DNA from: Cyclobacteriaceae bacterium
Lineage (GTDB): Bacteria > Bacteroidota > Bacteroidia > Cytophagales > Cyclobacteriaceae
Assembly (NCBI GenBank): GCA_025055435.1
Contig: JANWWN010000003.1
Location: 36,210-100,209, forward strand
Length of the DNA: 64,000 nucleotides
Reading direction: 5' to 3'
Below are positions 1 through 9,440 of this stretch, piece after piece. Numbering within the stretch: the first letter of the stretch is position 1; each line of letters begins with the position of its first letter. The notes under the pieces are model-generated. The model saw nothing but the letters and a program-made list of their open reading frames with translations, was not told the DNA's origin and made no database searches. A program made the translations under genes and the position numbers.

Positions 1-1041
1 ATTCAGCATCGAATGGTTACGCGGTCCATCGAACGTGCACAGAAAAAAGTAGAAGAAAACAACTTTGGTATTCGTAAGCGCCTGCTGGAGTATGATAACG
101 TGATGAATGCCCAGCGCGAAGTAATTTACAAACGCAGACGCAATGCCCTGTTTGGCGAACGCCTGGAGATCGACATTTTAACCATGTTGAACGATGTGTG
201 CGAGGACATTGCAGGCAACGCAAAAAATGCCAATGATTACGAAAGCCTGCGACTAAATGCCCTCAGCATCCTTGCACTCGATTATGAAATTTCCAAGGAG
301 CAATTCGAGGAATGGAGTGAACAGCAACTTGCTGCCGACCTGTACAATAAAGCATTGGAACATTATCACCGCAAAAACAAACTAACAGCCGACAAAGCTT
401 TGCCGGTAATAAAAGACATTTACAAAACCCGCGGTGCGACCATCGAAAATATTCTTGTGCCATTTTCCGATGGTAACAAGACCATTGGCGTGGCGGCTCC
501 TTTGAAAAAATGTGTGGAAACACAAAATGCCGAACTGATACGCTCCATGGAAAAAATGGTTACGCTGGCGATTATCGATCAGTTGTGGAAGGAGCACCTG
601 CGCGATATGGATGACCTGAAGCAATCCGTTCAGACGGCCGTGTACGAACAGAAAGACCCGCTGCTGATTTACAAGTTTGAAGGATTTGAGTTATTCAAGC
701 GACTGATAGGTAAAATCAACGAAGAAACCATTTCCTTCCTGATGAAAGCCGATATTCCGGTTCAGCAAGCCGATGAAGTGCAGGAGGCCAGAACGCAACG
801 CCGCCAACGCTATCAGGAGCAAAAAGAAGAATCGCGGTCATTACTAAGCGGTGGCAACCAGCCCGATACTCCCAGAAGTCGTCCGGCTGCAGAAAAAGTT
901 ATGCCCGTTCGCTCACAAAAAATCGCCAACCGAAACGACCGCGTATCAGTTCAGTACCCCGATGGCAGAGTGCTGCGCGATGTGAAATACAAAAAAGTGG
1001 AAGACGATATTTTAAACAACCGTTGTGTAATTATTGAATGA
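1..1041 (+). CDS. secA: Protein translocase subunit SecA, C-terminal part (5' end outside window)
   Basis: ORF contains RAQKKVEENNFGIRKRLLEYDNVMNAQREVIYKRRR and LWKEHLRDMDDLKQSV, typical SecA helical wing/scaffold sequence; frame is open to the window edge. Confidence 0.95.
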   Translation: MQHRMVTRSIERAQKKVEENNFGIRKRLLEYDNVMNAQREVIYKRRRNALFGERLEIDILTMLNDVCEDIAGNAKNANDYESLRLNALSILALDYEISKEQFEEWSEQQLAADLYNKALEHYHRKNKLTADKALPVIKDIYKTRGATIENILVPFSDGNKTIGVAAPLKKCVETQNAELIRSMEKMVTLAIIDQLWKEHLRDMDDLKQSVQTAVYEQKDPLLIYKFEGFELFKRLIGKINEETISFLMKADIPVQQADEVQEARTQRRQRYQEQKEESRSLLSGGNQPDTPRSRPAAEKVMPVRSQKIANRNDRVSVQYPDGRVLRDVKYKKVEDDILNNRCVIIE

Positions 1042-1574
1042 TGCGCTTAACGGTTATAACCGGAATGCTGGCACTGTCAGCTGTTTTGATAAACGGATGT
1101 AAGCCCGCCTCGCAGGCTACCTCATCGGGTCAACAGGATGCTTATTACGAAGATCTCTCGCCACTGCGACCTAAGATAAGTTTACCGGAAACCGATGCAC
1201 AAAAAGAAACATCCGCAAATAACCGAAGCACTGAGCGAATTGAAAGATTCGTTGAGCCGGTGTACACGGTAAATAAGAAAGTAGATACCGTACTGGATAG
1301 CATTGACCGTTTTTACCTGGCCCGTGGATATGTAGATGGTTACACCATACAGGTTCATGCCGGCACCAAGCGTGATGAAGCACTGAATGTTAAGAAGAAC
1401 ATGATGTTGTATTTACCGCAGTTTGAAACGGAAATCCAGTACAATCAGCCCACCTTTCGGGTAAAAACCGGGAAGTATTTTTCACTGCTCGAGGCGCAAA
1501 AGGATTTTCTCGCCATAAAACGGTACTTCCCCTCAGCCATTCTGGTACCCGATAAAATTCCGGTTGTGAAATGA
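1038..1574 (+). CDS. SPOR-domain lipoprotein
   Basis: N-terminal signal with lipobox LINGC; C-terminal YTIQVHAGTKRDEA...FRVKTGKYFSLLEAQ resembles the SPOR domain; overlaps the secA stop. Confidence 0.7.
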   Translation: MMRLTVITGMLALSAVLINGCKPASQATSSGQQDAYYEDLSPLRPKISLPETDAQKETSANNRSTERIERFVEPVYTVNKKVDTVLDSIDRFYLARGYVDGYTIQVHAGTKRDEALNVKKNMMLYLPQFETEIQYNQPTFRVKTGKYFSLLEAQKDFLAIKRYFPSAILVPDKIPVVK

Positions 1575-2758
1575 GTTTACTCAGCATCATCAGGGAAAAG
1601 GCACAATTGTATGCGCCGGAGGTGATTAATCTGCGGAGGCGCATTCATCAAAATCCGGAGTTGTCTTATCAGGAATTCCAAACCTCGGCACTGGTTACAG
1701 ACGAGCTGCGTAAGCTCGGACTGAACCCTGTTATCCTGGCAACTACCGGAGTAATGGCGGAGATCCATGGAAAAAACGCACAAAAAAAAACAATAGCTCT
1801 TCGGGCCGATATGGATGCCCTGCCCATTCAGGAGGAAAACAATGTTCCGTACAAATCGCAGAACCCGGGCGTAATGCACGCCTGCGGCCATGATGTGCAC
1901 ACGGCCTCGCTGCTGGGCACGGCAAAAATTCTTAATGACCTGCGCGACAGGTTTGAAGGAACCGTGCGGTTAATTTTCCAGCCGGGCGAAGAAAAAAATC
2001 CGGGAGGTGCTTCGTTGCTCATAAAGGAAGGTGTATTACAAAACCCACAGCCCGCCTGCATTATTGGTCAGCATGTTTTCCCTTTGTTGCCGGCTGGTAA
2101 AGCCGGTTTCCGCTCGGGTAAATACATGGCCAGCTCCGATGAAATCTATATAACCGTAATCGGAAAGGGTGGTCATGGTGCCGCACCCGAACTGACAGTT
2201 GACCCGGTTGTCATTGCAGCACATTTGATTGTTGCCTTGCAGCAGATTATCAGCCGGAAGGCTTCTCCAAAACAGCCCAGCGTCCTTACGTTCGGGCGAA
2301 TTACAGCTGCCGGCTCAACCAACATTATTCCCGATAAGGTTGAAATGGCCGGAACTTTCCGAACACTGAACGAAGTATGGCGCGAACAGGCTTTGAAGGA
2401 AATTGAAAAGATGGCCGTACAACTTACCGAAAGCATGGGAGGCAAATGTGAAATCAACATATCACGCGGCTATCCATACCTGGAAAACAACGAAGAACTA
2501 ACGAGGCGCTTACGCCAGTCGGCAGAGGAATACCTGGGAAAAGAAAACGTAGCCGACCTGGATATTACCATGGGCTCGGAAGATTTTGCCTATTATTCCC
2601 AAATTATTCCGGCTTCGTTTTACCGGCTTGGCACACGCAATGAAGCCCGGGGCATCACTTCGTATGTACATACACCCACCTTCGATGTGGACGAAGATGC
2701 GCTGATAACCGGTATCGGACTAATGGCCTGGCTGGCCGTTTGTGAGTTAAATGTTTAA
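1571..2758 (+). CDS. M20 family amidohydrolase (N-acyl-amino-acid/hippurate hydrolase-like)
   Basis: RRIHQNPELSYQEFQT, ADMDALPIQE, HACGHDVHTASLLG, FQPGEE motifs. Confidence 0.9.
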   Translation: MSLLSIIREKAQLYAPEVINLRRRIHQNPELSYQEFQTSALVTDELRKLGLNPVILATTGVMAEIHGKNAQKKTIALRADMDALPIQEENNVPYKSQNPGVMHACGHDVHTASLLGTAKILNDLRDRFEGTVRLIFQPGEEKNPGGASLLIKEGVLQNPQPACIIGQHVFPLLPAGKAGFRSGKYMASSDEIYITVIGKGGHGAAPELTVDPVVIAAHLIVALQQIISRKASPKQPSVLTFGRITAAGSTNIIPDKVEMAGTFRTLNEVWREQALKEIEKMAVQLTESMGGKCEINISRGYPYLENNEELTRRLRQSAEEYLGKENVADLDITMGSEDFAYYSQIIPASFYRLGTRNEARGITSYVHTPTFDVDEDALITGIGLMAWLAVCELNV

Positions 2759-2854
2759 AGAACTAATGAAAAATCCGGCCGGAGTTAGATGGAGACATGT
2801 GAGATTCGTAATTGCGCTCTTAATAACTTGCGGAAGTTACTTTAATGTAAGGAT

Positions 2855-4447
2855 TTGGAAACAACCCAACCCATATCTCCGGGTCCGACACCGCCACGCA
2901 ACCGGTTAATCACGGCGTTGTGGATTGTGGTCATTTTTATCTGGTTTGTTTTCGCCCTCGACCTGATGGTTTCATCTCTTAAGGCGCTGGGCGAGCCGGC
3001 AGCCGAATTTATCCTTCAGGCCACATCCAATCCCTTCACTGCCTTATTTATCGGCTTACTGGCCACAGCCATGATTCAAAGCAGTTCAACCACCACTTCG
3101 CTGGTTGTGGCGCTGGTGGTATCTGGCTCCCTAACACTCGAAAATGCCGTGCCCATCATCATGGGTGCCAACATCGGCACAACCATTACCAGCACGCTGG
3201 TGTCGCTGGGTTTTATCCGGAAGAAAAAAGAATTTCGCAGAGCGGTTGCCGCAGGCACCTATCACGACTTTTTCAACATTCTTACCGTAGCGGTATTGTT
3301 TCCGTTGGAATACTACTACAATGTGCTGTCACAAACCGCGCGTTCTATAACTACCTATTTACTGAAATTTCTTCCGGTCTCATCCGAAAATATTTCATCG
3401 GGCTCACCGCTAAGTCCTGTAACCGACTGGCTGGTATCTGTAATTCCCGGCCTGATAACTCCGGCGATTATTGCTTTTGTTCTCTTATTTACTTCCATCC
3501 TGGTGTTCCGCAGGTATATTTCCGGCCTGCTCATCAATCAGTCGCCACAGCGGTTCAGGCGATTCTTTTTTCAGAGTTCGGGTAAGGCATTTTTCTGGGG
3601 GCTGGTAACCACAGCGGCCATTCGTTCAAGTACCATTACCACTTCGGTGGCTGTGCCACTGGTAGCCCAAAAAATTACTTCCTTGCGAAGAGCAGCACCT
3701 TTTATTCTGGGAGCCAACATGGGGACAACCATAACCGCCATACTTGCCGCACTGCTTAACTTCGGTTCATCCAGCGCCATCAGTATCGCATTGACGCACT
3801 TTTTATTCAATTGCATCGGCATCATTTTGTTTTACCTTATCCCGCCTTTACGGGAAATACCTTTTTACCTGGCCAACCGGTTGGGCCGCCTCACGCTGAG
3901 GTATCGGCTGGTGGGATTTGTTTACCTGCTTACCACATTCTTTTTCCTTCCCTTTTCACTCATTTATCTTAATCAGAACCCTTCCCGCGCTTCTGAAGTT
4001 TTAATTGAGTCGGTTGATATGCGATCGGGAAATACAACCCTCAGGAAAATGGTCGTGCGGCAGCATCGCAGCAATCTTTCGGGCGAGTGGCTGATATACG
4101 ATAACCAGAACAACTTCCGTATTCTGCCGCTTTTCCGCCGATCGAACACGTTGCTTATTGGTGATAACCTATGGATACTCGGTCCGGTTGGAACCTGTTG
4201 GACGGGCTCCGACAGTCTGGGAAATTACAACCGCTGCGTTGACGCCGTTTATTCTCAGTGGAAAGTCAATTCGAATATCACCTTCGACTCGGTCTATCTG
4301 GTGCGGCAGGAACAGTCTGCCGGCTCTGACTCAATAACAACCCGATTCTACGTTAGTGCCATGTATCCGCTTATTGTTCAACAGGAACGCTTCCGCAACA
4401 ATAAACCTGAATTTTCGGAAAGGGTTATCCGTGTTCACGACCGGTAA
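2855..4447 (+). CDS. Na/Pi cotransporter family protein (TTG start)
   Basis: Two repeats of QSSSTTTSLVVALV...GANIGTT / RSSTITTSVAVPLV...GANMGTT typical of NptA/YjbB; start codon appears to be TTG. Confidence 0.85.
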   Translation: METTQPISPGPTPPRNRLITALWIVVIFIWFVFALDLMVSSLKALGEPAAEFILQATSNPFTALFIGLLATAMIQSSSTTTSLVVALVVSGSLTLENAVPIIMGANIGTTITSTLVSLGFIRKKKEFRRAVAAGTYHDFFNILTVAVLFPLEYYYNVLSQTARSITTYLLKFLPVSSENISSGSPLSPVTDWLVSVIPGLITPAIIAFVLLFTSILVFRRYISGLLINQSPQRFRRFFFQSSGKAFFWGLVTTAAIRSSTITTSVAVPLVAQKITSLRRAAPFILGANMGTTITAILAALLNFGSSSAISIALTHFLFNCIGIILFYLIPPLREIPFYLANRLGRLTLRYRLVGFVYLLTTFFFLPFSLIYLNQNPSRASEVLIESVDMRSGNTTLRKMVVRQHRSNLSGEWLIYDNQNNFRILPLFRRSNTLLIGDNLWILGPVGTCWTGSDSLGNYNRCVDAVYSQWKVNSNITFDSVYLVRQEQSAGSDSITTRFYVSAMYPLIVQQERFRNNKPEFSERVIRVHDR

Positions 4448-4488
4448 GGCCGGATGATTTTGGCTATATTGCATTTTTAATTTCAGGT

Positions 4489-4839
4489 ATGCTGAAAGAG
4501 ACCTTGTTGAAATGGCTTAAGCTGGACGGACTGGTAAGCAGCTTTACAGGCTACGTGGAAACGCGGCTGGAACTGTTGAAGTACGAAATCCGCGAGGAAG
4601 TTGCTTCGGCTATAGCCCGTATTATTTTGCTGGTGGCAATTCTCAGTATCGCAGGTTTGGTCATTATAGTTGGCAGCATTGCTTTGTCGTTTAAGCTGGC
4701 CGAATACTATGGACATGCAGCGGGATTTGCACTTACTGCATCTGGTTATCTGCTGCTGCTACTGGTTATTATTCTTTTCCGTAAACCGCTTTCCGCTTAT
4801 CTTGAACAACAGATTAAGTCGCAGATGTTAAAAAAATAA
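4489..4839 (+). CDS. Phage-holin-family/YqjE-like membrane protein
   Basis: 116 aa, amphipathic N-terminus with ETRLELLKYEIREEVA plus two hydrophobic segments. Confidence 0.6.
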   Translation: MLKETLLKWLKLDGLVSSFTGYVETRLELLKYEIREEVASAIARIILLVAILSIAGLVIIVGSIALSFKLAEYYGHAAGFALTASGYLLLLLVIILFRKPLSAYLEQQIKSQMLKK

Positions 4840-4842
4840 GCC

Positions 4843-5244
4843 ATGTACTCGCCTGTTGACAATCCGGAAAAAATGCGTTTGCAGCGTAAGGCTGCCGCGC
4901 AGCGCGAAGAACTGGAAACCGAATTTGAAGAGCTTACGGTTCGCACGGAGAAAATTCTGACCAATGCATTGATTATTGGCGGAGCCTTAGCCCTTGCTTA
5001 TTTGGTGGTCCGTCAGTTTACAGGAGGTACATCAAAAAAGAAAGAAAAGAATAAAAACATCCAAGGCTCGGGTACGGCCGAACCGGAACCGGAAGAAGGT
5101 GGCTCACCGCTAAGCAGCATACTTACTCAGGTGGGCACGGTGCTGGCCACTCAGGCTACGGTATTTTTATTGAGCCTGGCCAAAGAAAAGCTAACAGCTT
5201 ACTTGCGTGAATCAGCTAACCCGAAACCGGATGAGCATTCTTAA
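4843..5244 (+). CDS. Hypothetical membrane-associated protein
   Basis: Operonic spacing with the preceding gene; one hydrophobic segment then Lys/Glu-rich linker. Confidence 0.55.
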   Translation: MYSPVDNPEKMRLQRKAAAQREELETEFEELTVRTEKILTNALIIGGALALAYLVVRQFTGGTSKKKEKNKNIQGSGTAEPEPEEGGSPLSSILTQVGTVLATQATVFLLSLAKEKLTAYLRESANPKPDEHS

Positions 5245-5998
5245 ACAGCTTTATGAAACCCGTGCGGCCGGGAAAAAAGCAATTGCCGTATTGATTGACC
5301 CCGATAAGGTTACTGATACGGTGCAGTTGCGCCATTTGATTGACCTGGCCAGTGAAAACTGTGTGGATTATTTTTTTGTGGGAGGCAGTCTGATTACAAC
5401 AGTAAATCTTGGCGATGTTATCCGGCAGATTCGTTCACAGGTTACCATACCGATCGTGTTGTTTCCGGGTAATGCCATACAGGTTGATCCGCAGGCCGAT
5501 GCCATCCTGTTTTTATCGCTTATATCCGGACGCAATGCCGAACTGCTTATCGGTCAGCACGTAGTGGCGGCCCCCATCATTCGCAATACCTCGCTCGAAG
5601 TTTTACCAACAGGCTACCTGCTTATTGGCTCCGGGCGAACCACATCGGTAGCCTATGTAAGTAATACCATTCCCATACCCGAAGATAAATATTCACTGGC
5701 AGCCTGCACGGCTATGGCCGGAGAGATGCTCGGTCTGAAACTGATGTATCTCGATGCGGGCAGTGGTGCTGAAACCGAAATCAGCGGGCGCATGATTAGT
5801 GCAGTGCGCAAGGCGGTTTCGGTGCCCATCATAGTTGGAGGCGGAATCAACACACCGGTAAAAGCGCAGCAGGCCCTTGAAGCCGGAGCCGATTTGATTG
5901 TTATTGGCAATGCACTGGAAAAAGATCCGAATGCTTTAACCGGCATCGCCACGAAAGTGTATGAATGGAACGAACAGGTGGCAGTAAAAGGCAAATAA
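5231..5998 (+). CDS. Geranylgeranylglyceryl/heptaprenylglyceryl phosphate synthase family protein
   Basis: AVLIDPDKV, YFFVGGSLIT, LFPGNAIQV, LYLDAGSGAE, VPIIVGGGI and ADLIVIGNALE motifs; start chosen at 5231 (MSILKQLYE). Confidence 0.88.
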   Translation: MSILKQLYETRAAGKKAIAVLIDPDKVTDTVQLRHLIDLASENCVDYFFVGGSLITTVNLGDVIRQIRSQVTIPIVLFPGNAIQVDPQADAILFLSLISGRNAELLIGQHVVAAPIIRNTSLEVLPTGYLLIGSGRTTSVAYVSNTIPIPEDKYSLAACTAMAGEMLGLKLMYLDAGSGAETEISGRMISAVRKAVSVPIIVGGGINTPVKAQQALEAGADLIVIGNALEKDPNALTGIATKVYEWNEQVAVKGK

Positions 5999-6022
5999 GG
6001 GATGCTTGTGAGGTAAACCGGT

Positions 6023-7231
6023 TTACTGTTTTCCTTCAAACTGGCGGTGAAGCGGAGCAAAGCGCTCCAGGTCCTCCACAATCTTTCGGTCAAGCGGAGT
6101 ATCCTTAATTATGTTGTAGTTTTCCCAAAACTCACGGTTATAAGGCTTATCCTGATATTGAAGGCCATAATTGCGCATTTTTTCCGTGGTATTGATCCGA
6201 TCTTTGGTTTGAGGATAAACCTGATTGATGAGTAATTGCTGGAAGAGTTCGGTTTCAAACCGCAAAGAGTCCGTTTTACGGTCGTGCCAGTTAACGCGCG
6301 AGGTCATGGTGATGTAATTCAGAAACATTTTACCTTCCACTTCACGGAAATCAATTTCTTTCTTCAGACCTGCAAAACGGCTTACCAGGTTTCCGCGTTT
6401 GGATATCAGTTCATTGGATGAGCCGGTTTCGTAAACCAGATGAACGATGGCGTAGGTTTTTTTGTCAACAAATATTCTTAACAGATATTGCTCGGTATGG
6501 GCTACCACAAAAATCTCATGTCCGTTATAATACGAATCGGGCTCCCGCTTCATACTGGCAAATAAAGCTTCTCGCGCCTCGATTTGCCGGTATCGGATAT
6601 TGTTATGAAGCAGCAAGTCTTCCAACAGGTTGTCCTGATCAAAAAAAGAAGTGAAACGACTTTCGTAGCCCAGGCTCTTTCGAACCTCAATCAGTCGCAC
6701 GCGCTCGCGCAGTTTAAATTTGTTGCGTGGCTCGGCATAATCTTCATCGTATATCTTAACAGCGGCTTCCAGTAAGGATATGTAGGTGTTGGCTACTTTT
6801 TTCACATCGCGGTAAAAACCTTCCAGCAAAAAGGGTTTCATCGGGTAATTTTGCTCTATGCGGCTTAGTGCGATACGCAGCACATCACCTCCACTAAGTG
6901 AATCTTTTACCACAACCTCTTCCAGTACGGTGGTATGCGGTTGCAACCGAACGGTTAATGGGCCTTCAATAGCCCATACGGGTACTTCATAGTTTTCGTA
7001 TCCCAACATACTGATAACCAGAATTTCGTTCCGGTATTCAACCGGTATGTGAAAGTCGAATTCACCATTCAGGTTGCTGATGGTAGCTACGGTTTTCCCT
7101 TTTACACCAACTGTGGCATACGATAGCGGTTCACCATCCGATGCATCAACCACCTTTCCGGTTATGGTTAATCGCTGGGCCATTAAAGCGGAGGCCATCA
7201 GCAGGCAGCATGACAGAAAAATTGACTTCAC
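6023..7231 (-). CDS. Carboxypeptidase-like regulatory domain-containing exported protein
   Basis: Signal peptide then ITGKVVDASDGEPLSYATVGVKGK...NLNGEFDFHIP...LGYENYEV (CarboxypepD_reg-like). Confidence 0.8.
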   Translation of the reverse strand: MKSIFLSCCLLMASALMAQRLTITGKVVDASDGEPLSYATVGVKGKTVATISNLNGEFDFHIPVEYRNEILVISMLGYENYEVPVWAIEGPLTVRLQPHTTVLEEVVVKDSLSGGDVLRIALSRIEQNYPMKPFLLEGFYRDVKKVANTYISLLEAAVKIYDEDYAEPRNKFKLRERVRLIEVRKSLGYESRFTSFFDQDNLLEDLLLHNNIRYRQIEAREALFASMKREPDSYYNGHEIFVVAHTEQYLLRIFVDKKTYAIVHLVYETGSSNELISKRGNLVSRFAGLKKEIDFREVEGKMFLNYITMTSRVNWHDRKTDSLRFETELFQQLLINQVYPQTKDRINTTEKMRNYGLQYQDKPYNREFWENYNIIKDTPLDRKIVEDLERFAPLHRQFEGKQ

Positions 7232-7364
7232 AGCGGGTAAAATTCCGTAATCTGTTCACCCTTTCAAACGTCAGGTAAGATTATCCGCCAATTCGCATAA
7301 TTTGGCGATTAAACCGGTCTGTTGAACGGCTTACCATTCTTCTGCGTAACTTTAACAATGAATT

Positions 7365-8492
7365 TTGACGGCTTTGTTCAACTTCGATAAAATACCGGGC
7401 ATTTGGAAAAAGGCATACCTGTATCTGTGCCTGTGGTACTTTCTCAATTATTCCGTAAGTGCCATTTTGGAGTATCAGTTAGAGCGGCCATTTTCTTTTG
7501 TTTTCTGGAACGCACTTTATCTGTTTGAAGCACTATGTATTCTTATAGCCGGAATTCTTTTATACAGCCACTGGCTTTTCCGTTTTAACCTCTATGTTCA
7601 GATTGCCGGGCATGCGGCCGGAGCCATCGTATTTTTCCTGCTCATGGGCTCCCTGAGTTATTATCTTGAAGATTATGTGGAAGGATTTGTGTACTTCGAC
7701 CAATGGAAGGATCACATGGCCAGCCTGTTGCGGTGGGAAGGTTTACATTTTCAAAATCAGTATCTCATCACGGCTGCCGTGTATTATATCATAAGGTATT
7801 TCCAACGCATGCAGAAGCGCGAACAGGAAAAGGCCGAACTGGCACTGAAAAACCGCGAAATGCAACTATCGCTATTGAAGTCGCAAATCAATCCGCATTT
7901 TTTATTCAATACCCTGAATTCCATTAATACGTTGATTAGCTCTAATAAAGAAAGTGCCCGTAAGGTAATTACCCAGTTATCCGACATCTTCCGATACGCC
8001 CTCGATGCACACAGCGATCAGCCGGTAAAACTGATTCACGAGCTGGATTTTATTGACAACTACATCAAAATACAACAGGTGAGGTTTGGCAGCAGACTGA
8101 AATTTGTTAAGCAGGTAGATTTTACCTGCCTGGGTATAAAAGTGCCACCCATGATTTTGCAGCCACTGGTAGAAAATGCAGTGAAATACGGCATTGCACC
8201 TAAAGAAGAAGGAGGTACCATTACACTCACTGTGAAGCGATTTAACAAAATGATATTTTTTGAAGTAAAGGATGACGGCCTGGGTTCTAAGGCCAAAAAA
8301 GTAATGGATGCCTCATCATCGGGTGTGGGATTGAAAAACACCGACAGCCGGCTGCGTAATACGTTTGGGCCCGATGCGGGATTGCGGATTCATGCCAGCG
8401 AATGGGGTTATTCGGTGAGTTTCTTCATTCCCTTAAGCGAAGAGGAACAACAGCCACACCACGAACCTGAATTGCATAAAGAAGCTGTTTAA
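7365..8492 (+). CDS. LytS-type sensor histidine kinase (TTG start likely)
   Basis: LKSQINPHFLFNTLNSI, PPMILQPLVENAVKYG, GVGLKNTDSRL motifs. Confidence 0.92.
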   Translation: MTALFNFDKIPGIWKKAYLYLCLWYFLNYSVSAILEYQLERPFSFVFWNALYLFEALCILIAGILLYSHWLFRFNLYVQIAGHAAGAIVFFLLMGSLSYYLEDYVEGFVYFDQWKDHMASLLRWEGLHFQNQYLITAAVYYIIRYFQRMQKREQEKAELALKNREMQLSLLKSQINPHFLFNTLNSINTLISSNKESARKVITQLSDIFRYALDAHSDQPVKLIHELDFIDNYIKIQQVRFGSRLKFVKQVDFTCLGIKVPPMILQPLVENAVKYGIAPKEEGGTITLTVKRFNKMIFFEVKDDGLGSKAKKVMDASSSGVGLKNTDSRLRNTFGPDAGLRIHASEWGYSVSFFIPLSEEEQQPHHEPELHKEAV

Positions 8493-8502
8493 ACCAAATA
8501 CC

Positions 8503-9246
8503 ATGAATGTAAAATGTCTGATCATTGACGATGAACAACTGGCCCGCGATCTGTTGCGCGAATATATTGAACAGGTGCCGGAGCTGGCCATTGTGGGAGA
8601 AGCGGAGCGCGGGCGTGAAGCCGTTGAACGAATTGATGCGGAAAAACCCGACTTAATTTTTCTGGATGTGCAAATGCCGGGTATGAACGGCTTTGATGTG
8701 CTGGAAGAAATTGAACACGACCCGTTTGTGATTTTCACAACGGCCTATGATCAGTATGCTATTAAAGCATTTGAAAAAAATGCGGTAGATTATTTGTTAA
8801 AGCCCATTGACCAGGAACGTTTTAAACTGGCTGTACGCCGCGCGCTCGAACGACTGAAACTGGAGCAAAATCCGGTAGGAGAGCTGCTGCGCTCGCTGAA
8901 GACGGAAAATAAAACCAACTTCGACACGCACATCTTTGTGCAGAAATCAGAAAAGCTGATCAATCTGCCCGTGGATGAGATAATGTTTCTGGAAGCATCA
9001 GGCGATTATACCATTCTGACCACCAAAACCGATCAGTTTGTAAGTTCATCGGGCATTGGCAAGCTGGAGGAAATGCTCAATCCGGAGGTGTTTATCCGCG
9101 TGCACCGAAGTACCATCATCAACATTAATTATCTTAAGGAAATCGAGCGCCATTTCAACGGCGGAATGATGGTGAAGATGAGCAACGGCAAAAGCTTTCC
9201 GGTAAGCCGCACGTATGCCCGCGTGATAAGGAAAAAGGTGGTTTGA
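8503..9246 (+). CDS. LytTR-family response regulator
   Basis: Receiver domain CLIIDDEQLARDLL...IFLDVQMPGMNG, C-terminal LytTR FIRVHRSTIININYLKEIE. Confidence 0.93.
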   Translation: MNVKCLIIDDEQLARDLLREYIEQVPELAIVGEAERGREAVERIDAEKPDLIFLDVQMPGMNGFDVLEEIEHDPFVIFTTAYDQYAIKAFEKNAVDYLLKPIDQERFKLAVRRALERLKLEQNPVGELLRSLKTENKTNFDTHIFVQKSEKLINLPVDEIMFLEASGDYTILTTKTDQFVSSSGIGKLEEMLNPEVFIRVHRSTIININYLKEIERHFNGGMMVKMSNGKSFPVSRTYARVIRKKVV

Positions 9247-9264
9247 AGCAGGGGATAAAACATA

Positions 9265-9430
9265 CGACCCCTTTCGGGGTCGGATTGTTGTTAAATATGC
9301 GGGCTAAAACTATTGGAATCCTTCCGATTCCTTTGGAATTGTCAGAGCCTTTGACATCGGTACAATCCCGAAGGGATTGAATGTTTGTAGTTAAAACAAA
9401 TGCAGGAACATCGCGACCCTGAAGGGGTCG
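9265..9430. repeat. Array of five short hairpin/palindrome units
   Basis: CGACCCC-TTTC-GGGGTCG (9265-9282), GGAATC-CTTCC-GATTCC (9315-9331), TGTCA-GAGCCTT-TGACA (9340-9356), CAATCCC-GAA-GGGATTG (9363-9379), CGACCC-TGAAG-GGGTCG (9414-9430). Confidence 0.8.
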
Positions 9431-9440
9431 AATATCAAAA

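Noticed and set aside
5653-6093. 146-aa minus-strand ORF over GGGPS and the start of the next gene region
   Set aside because: Antisense to GGGPS catalytic motifs; overlaps the true minus-strand CDS in another frame
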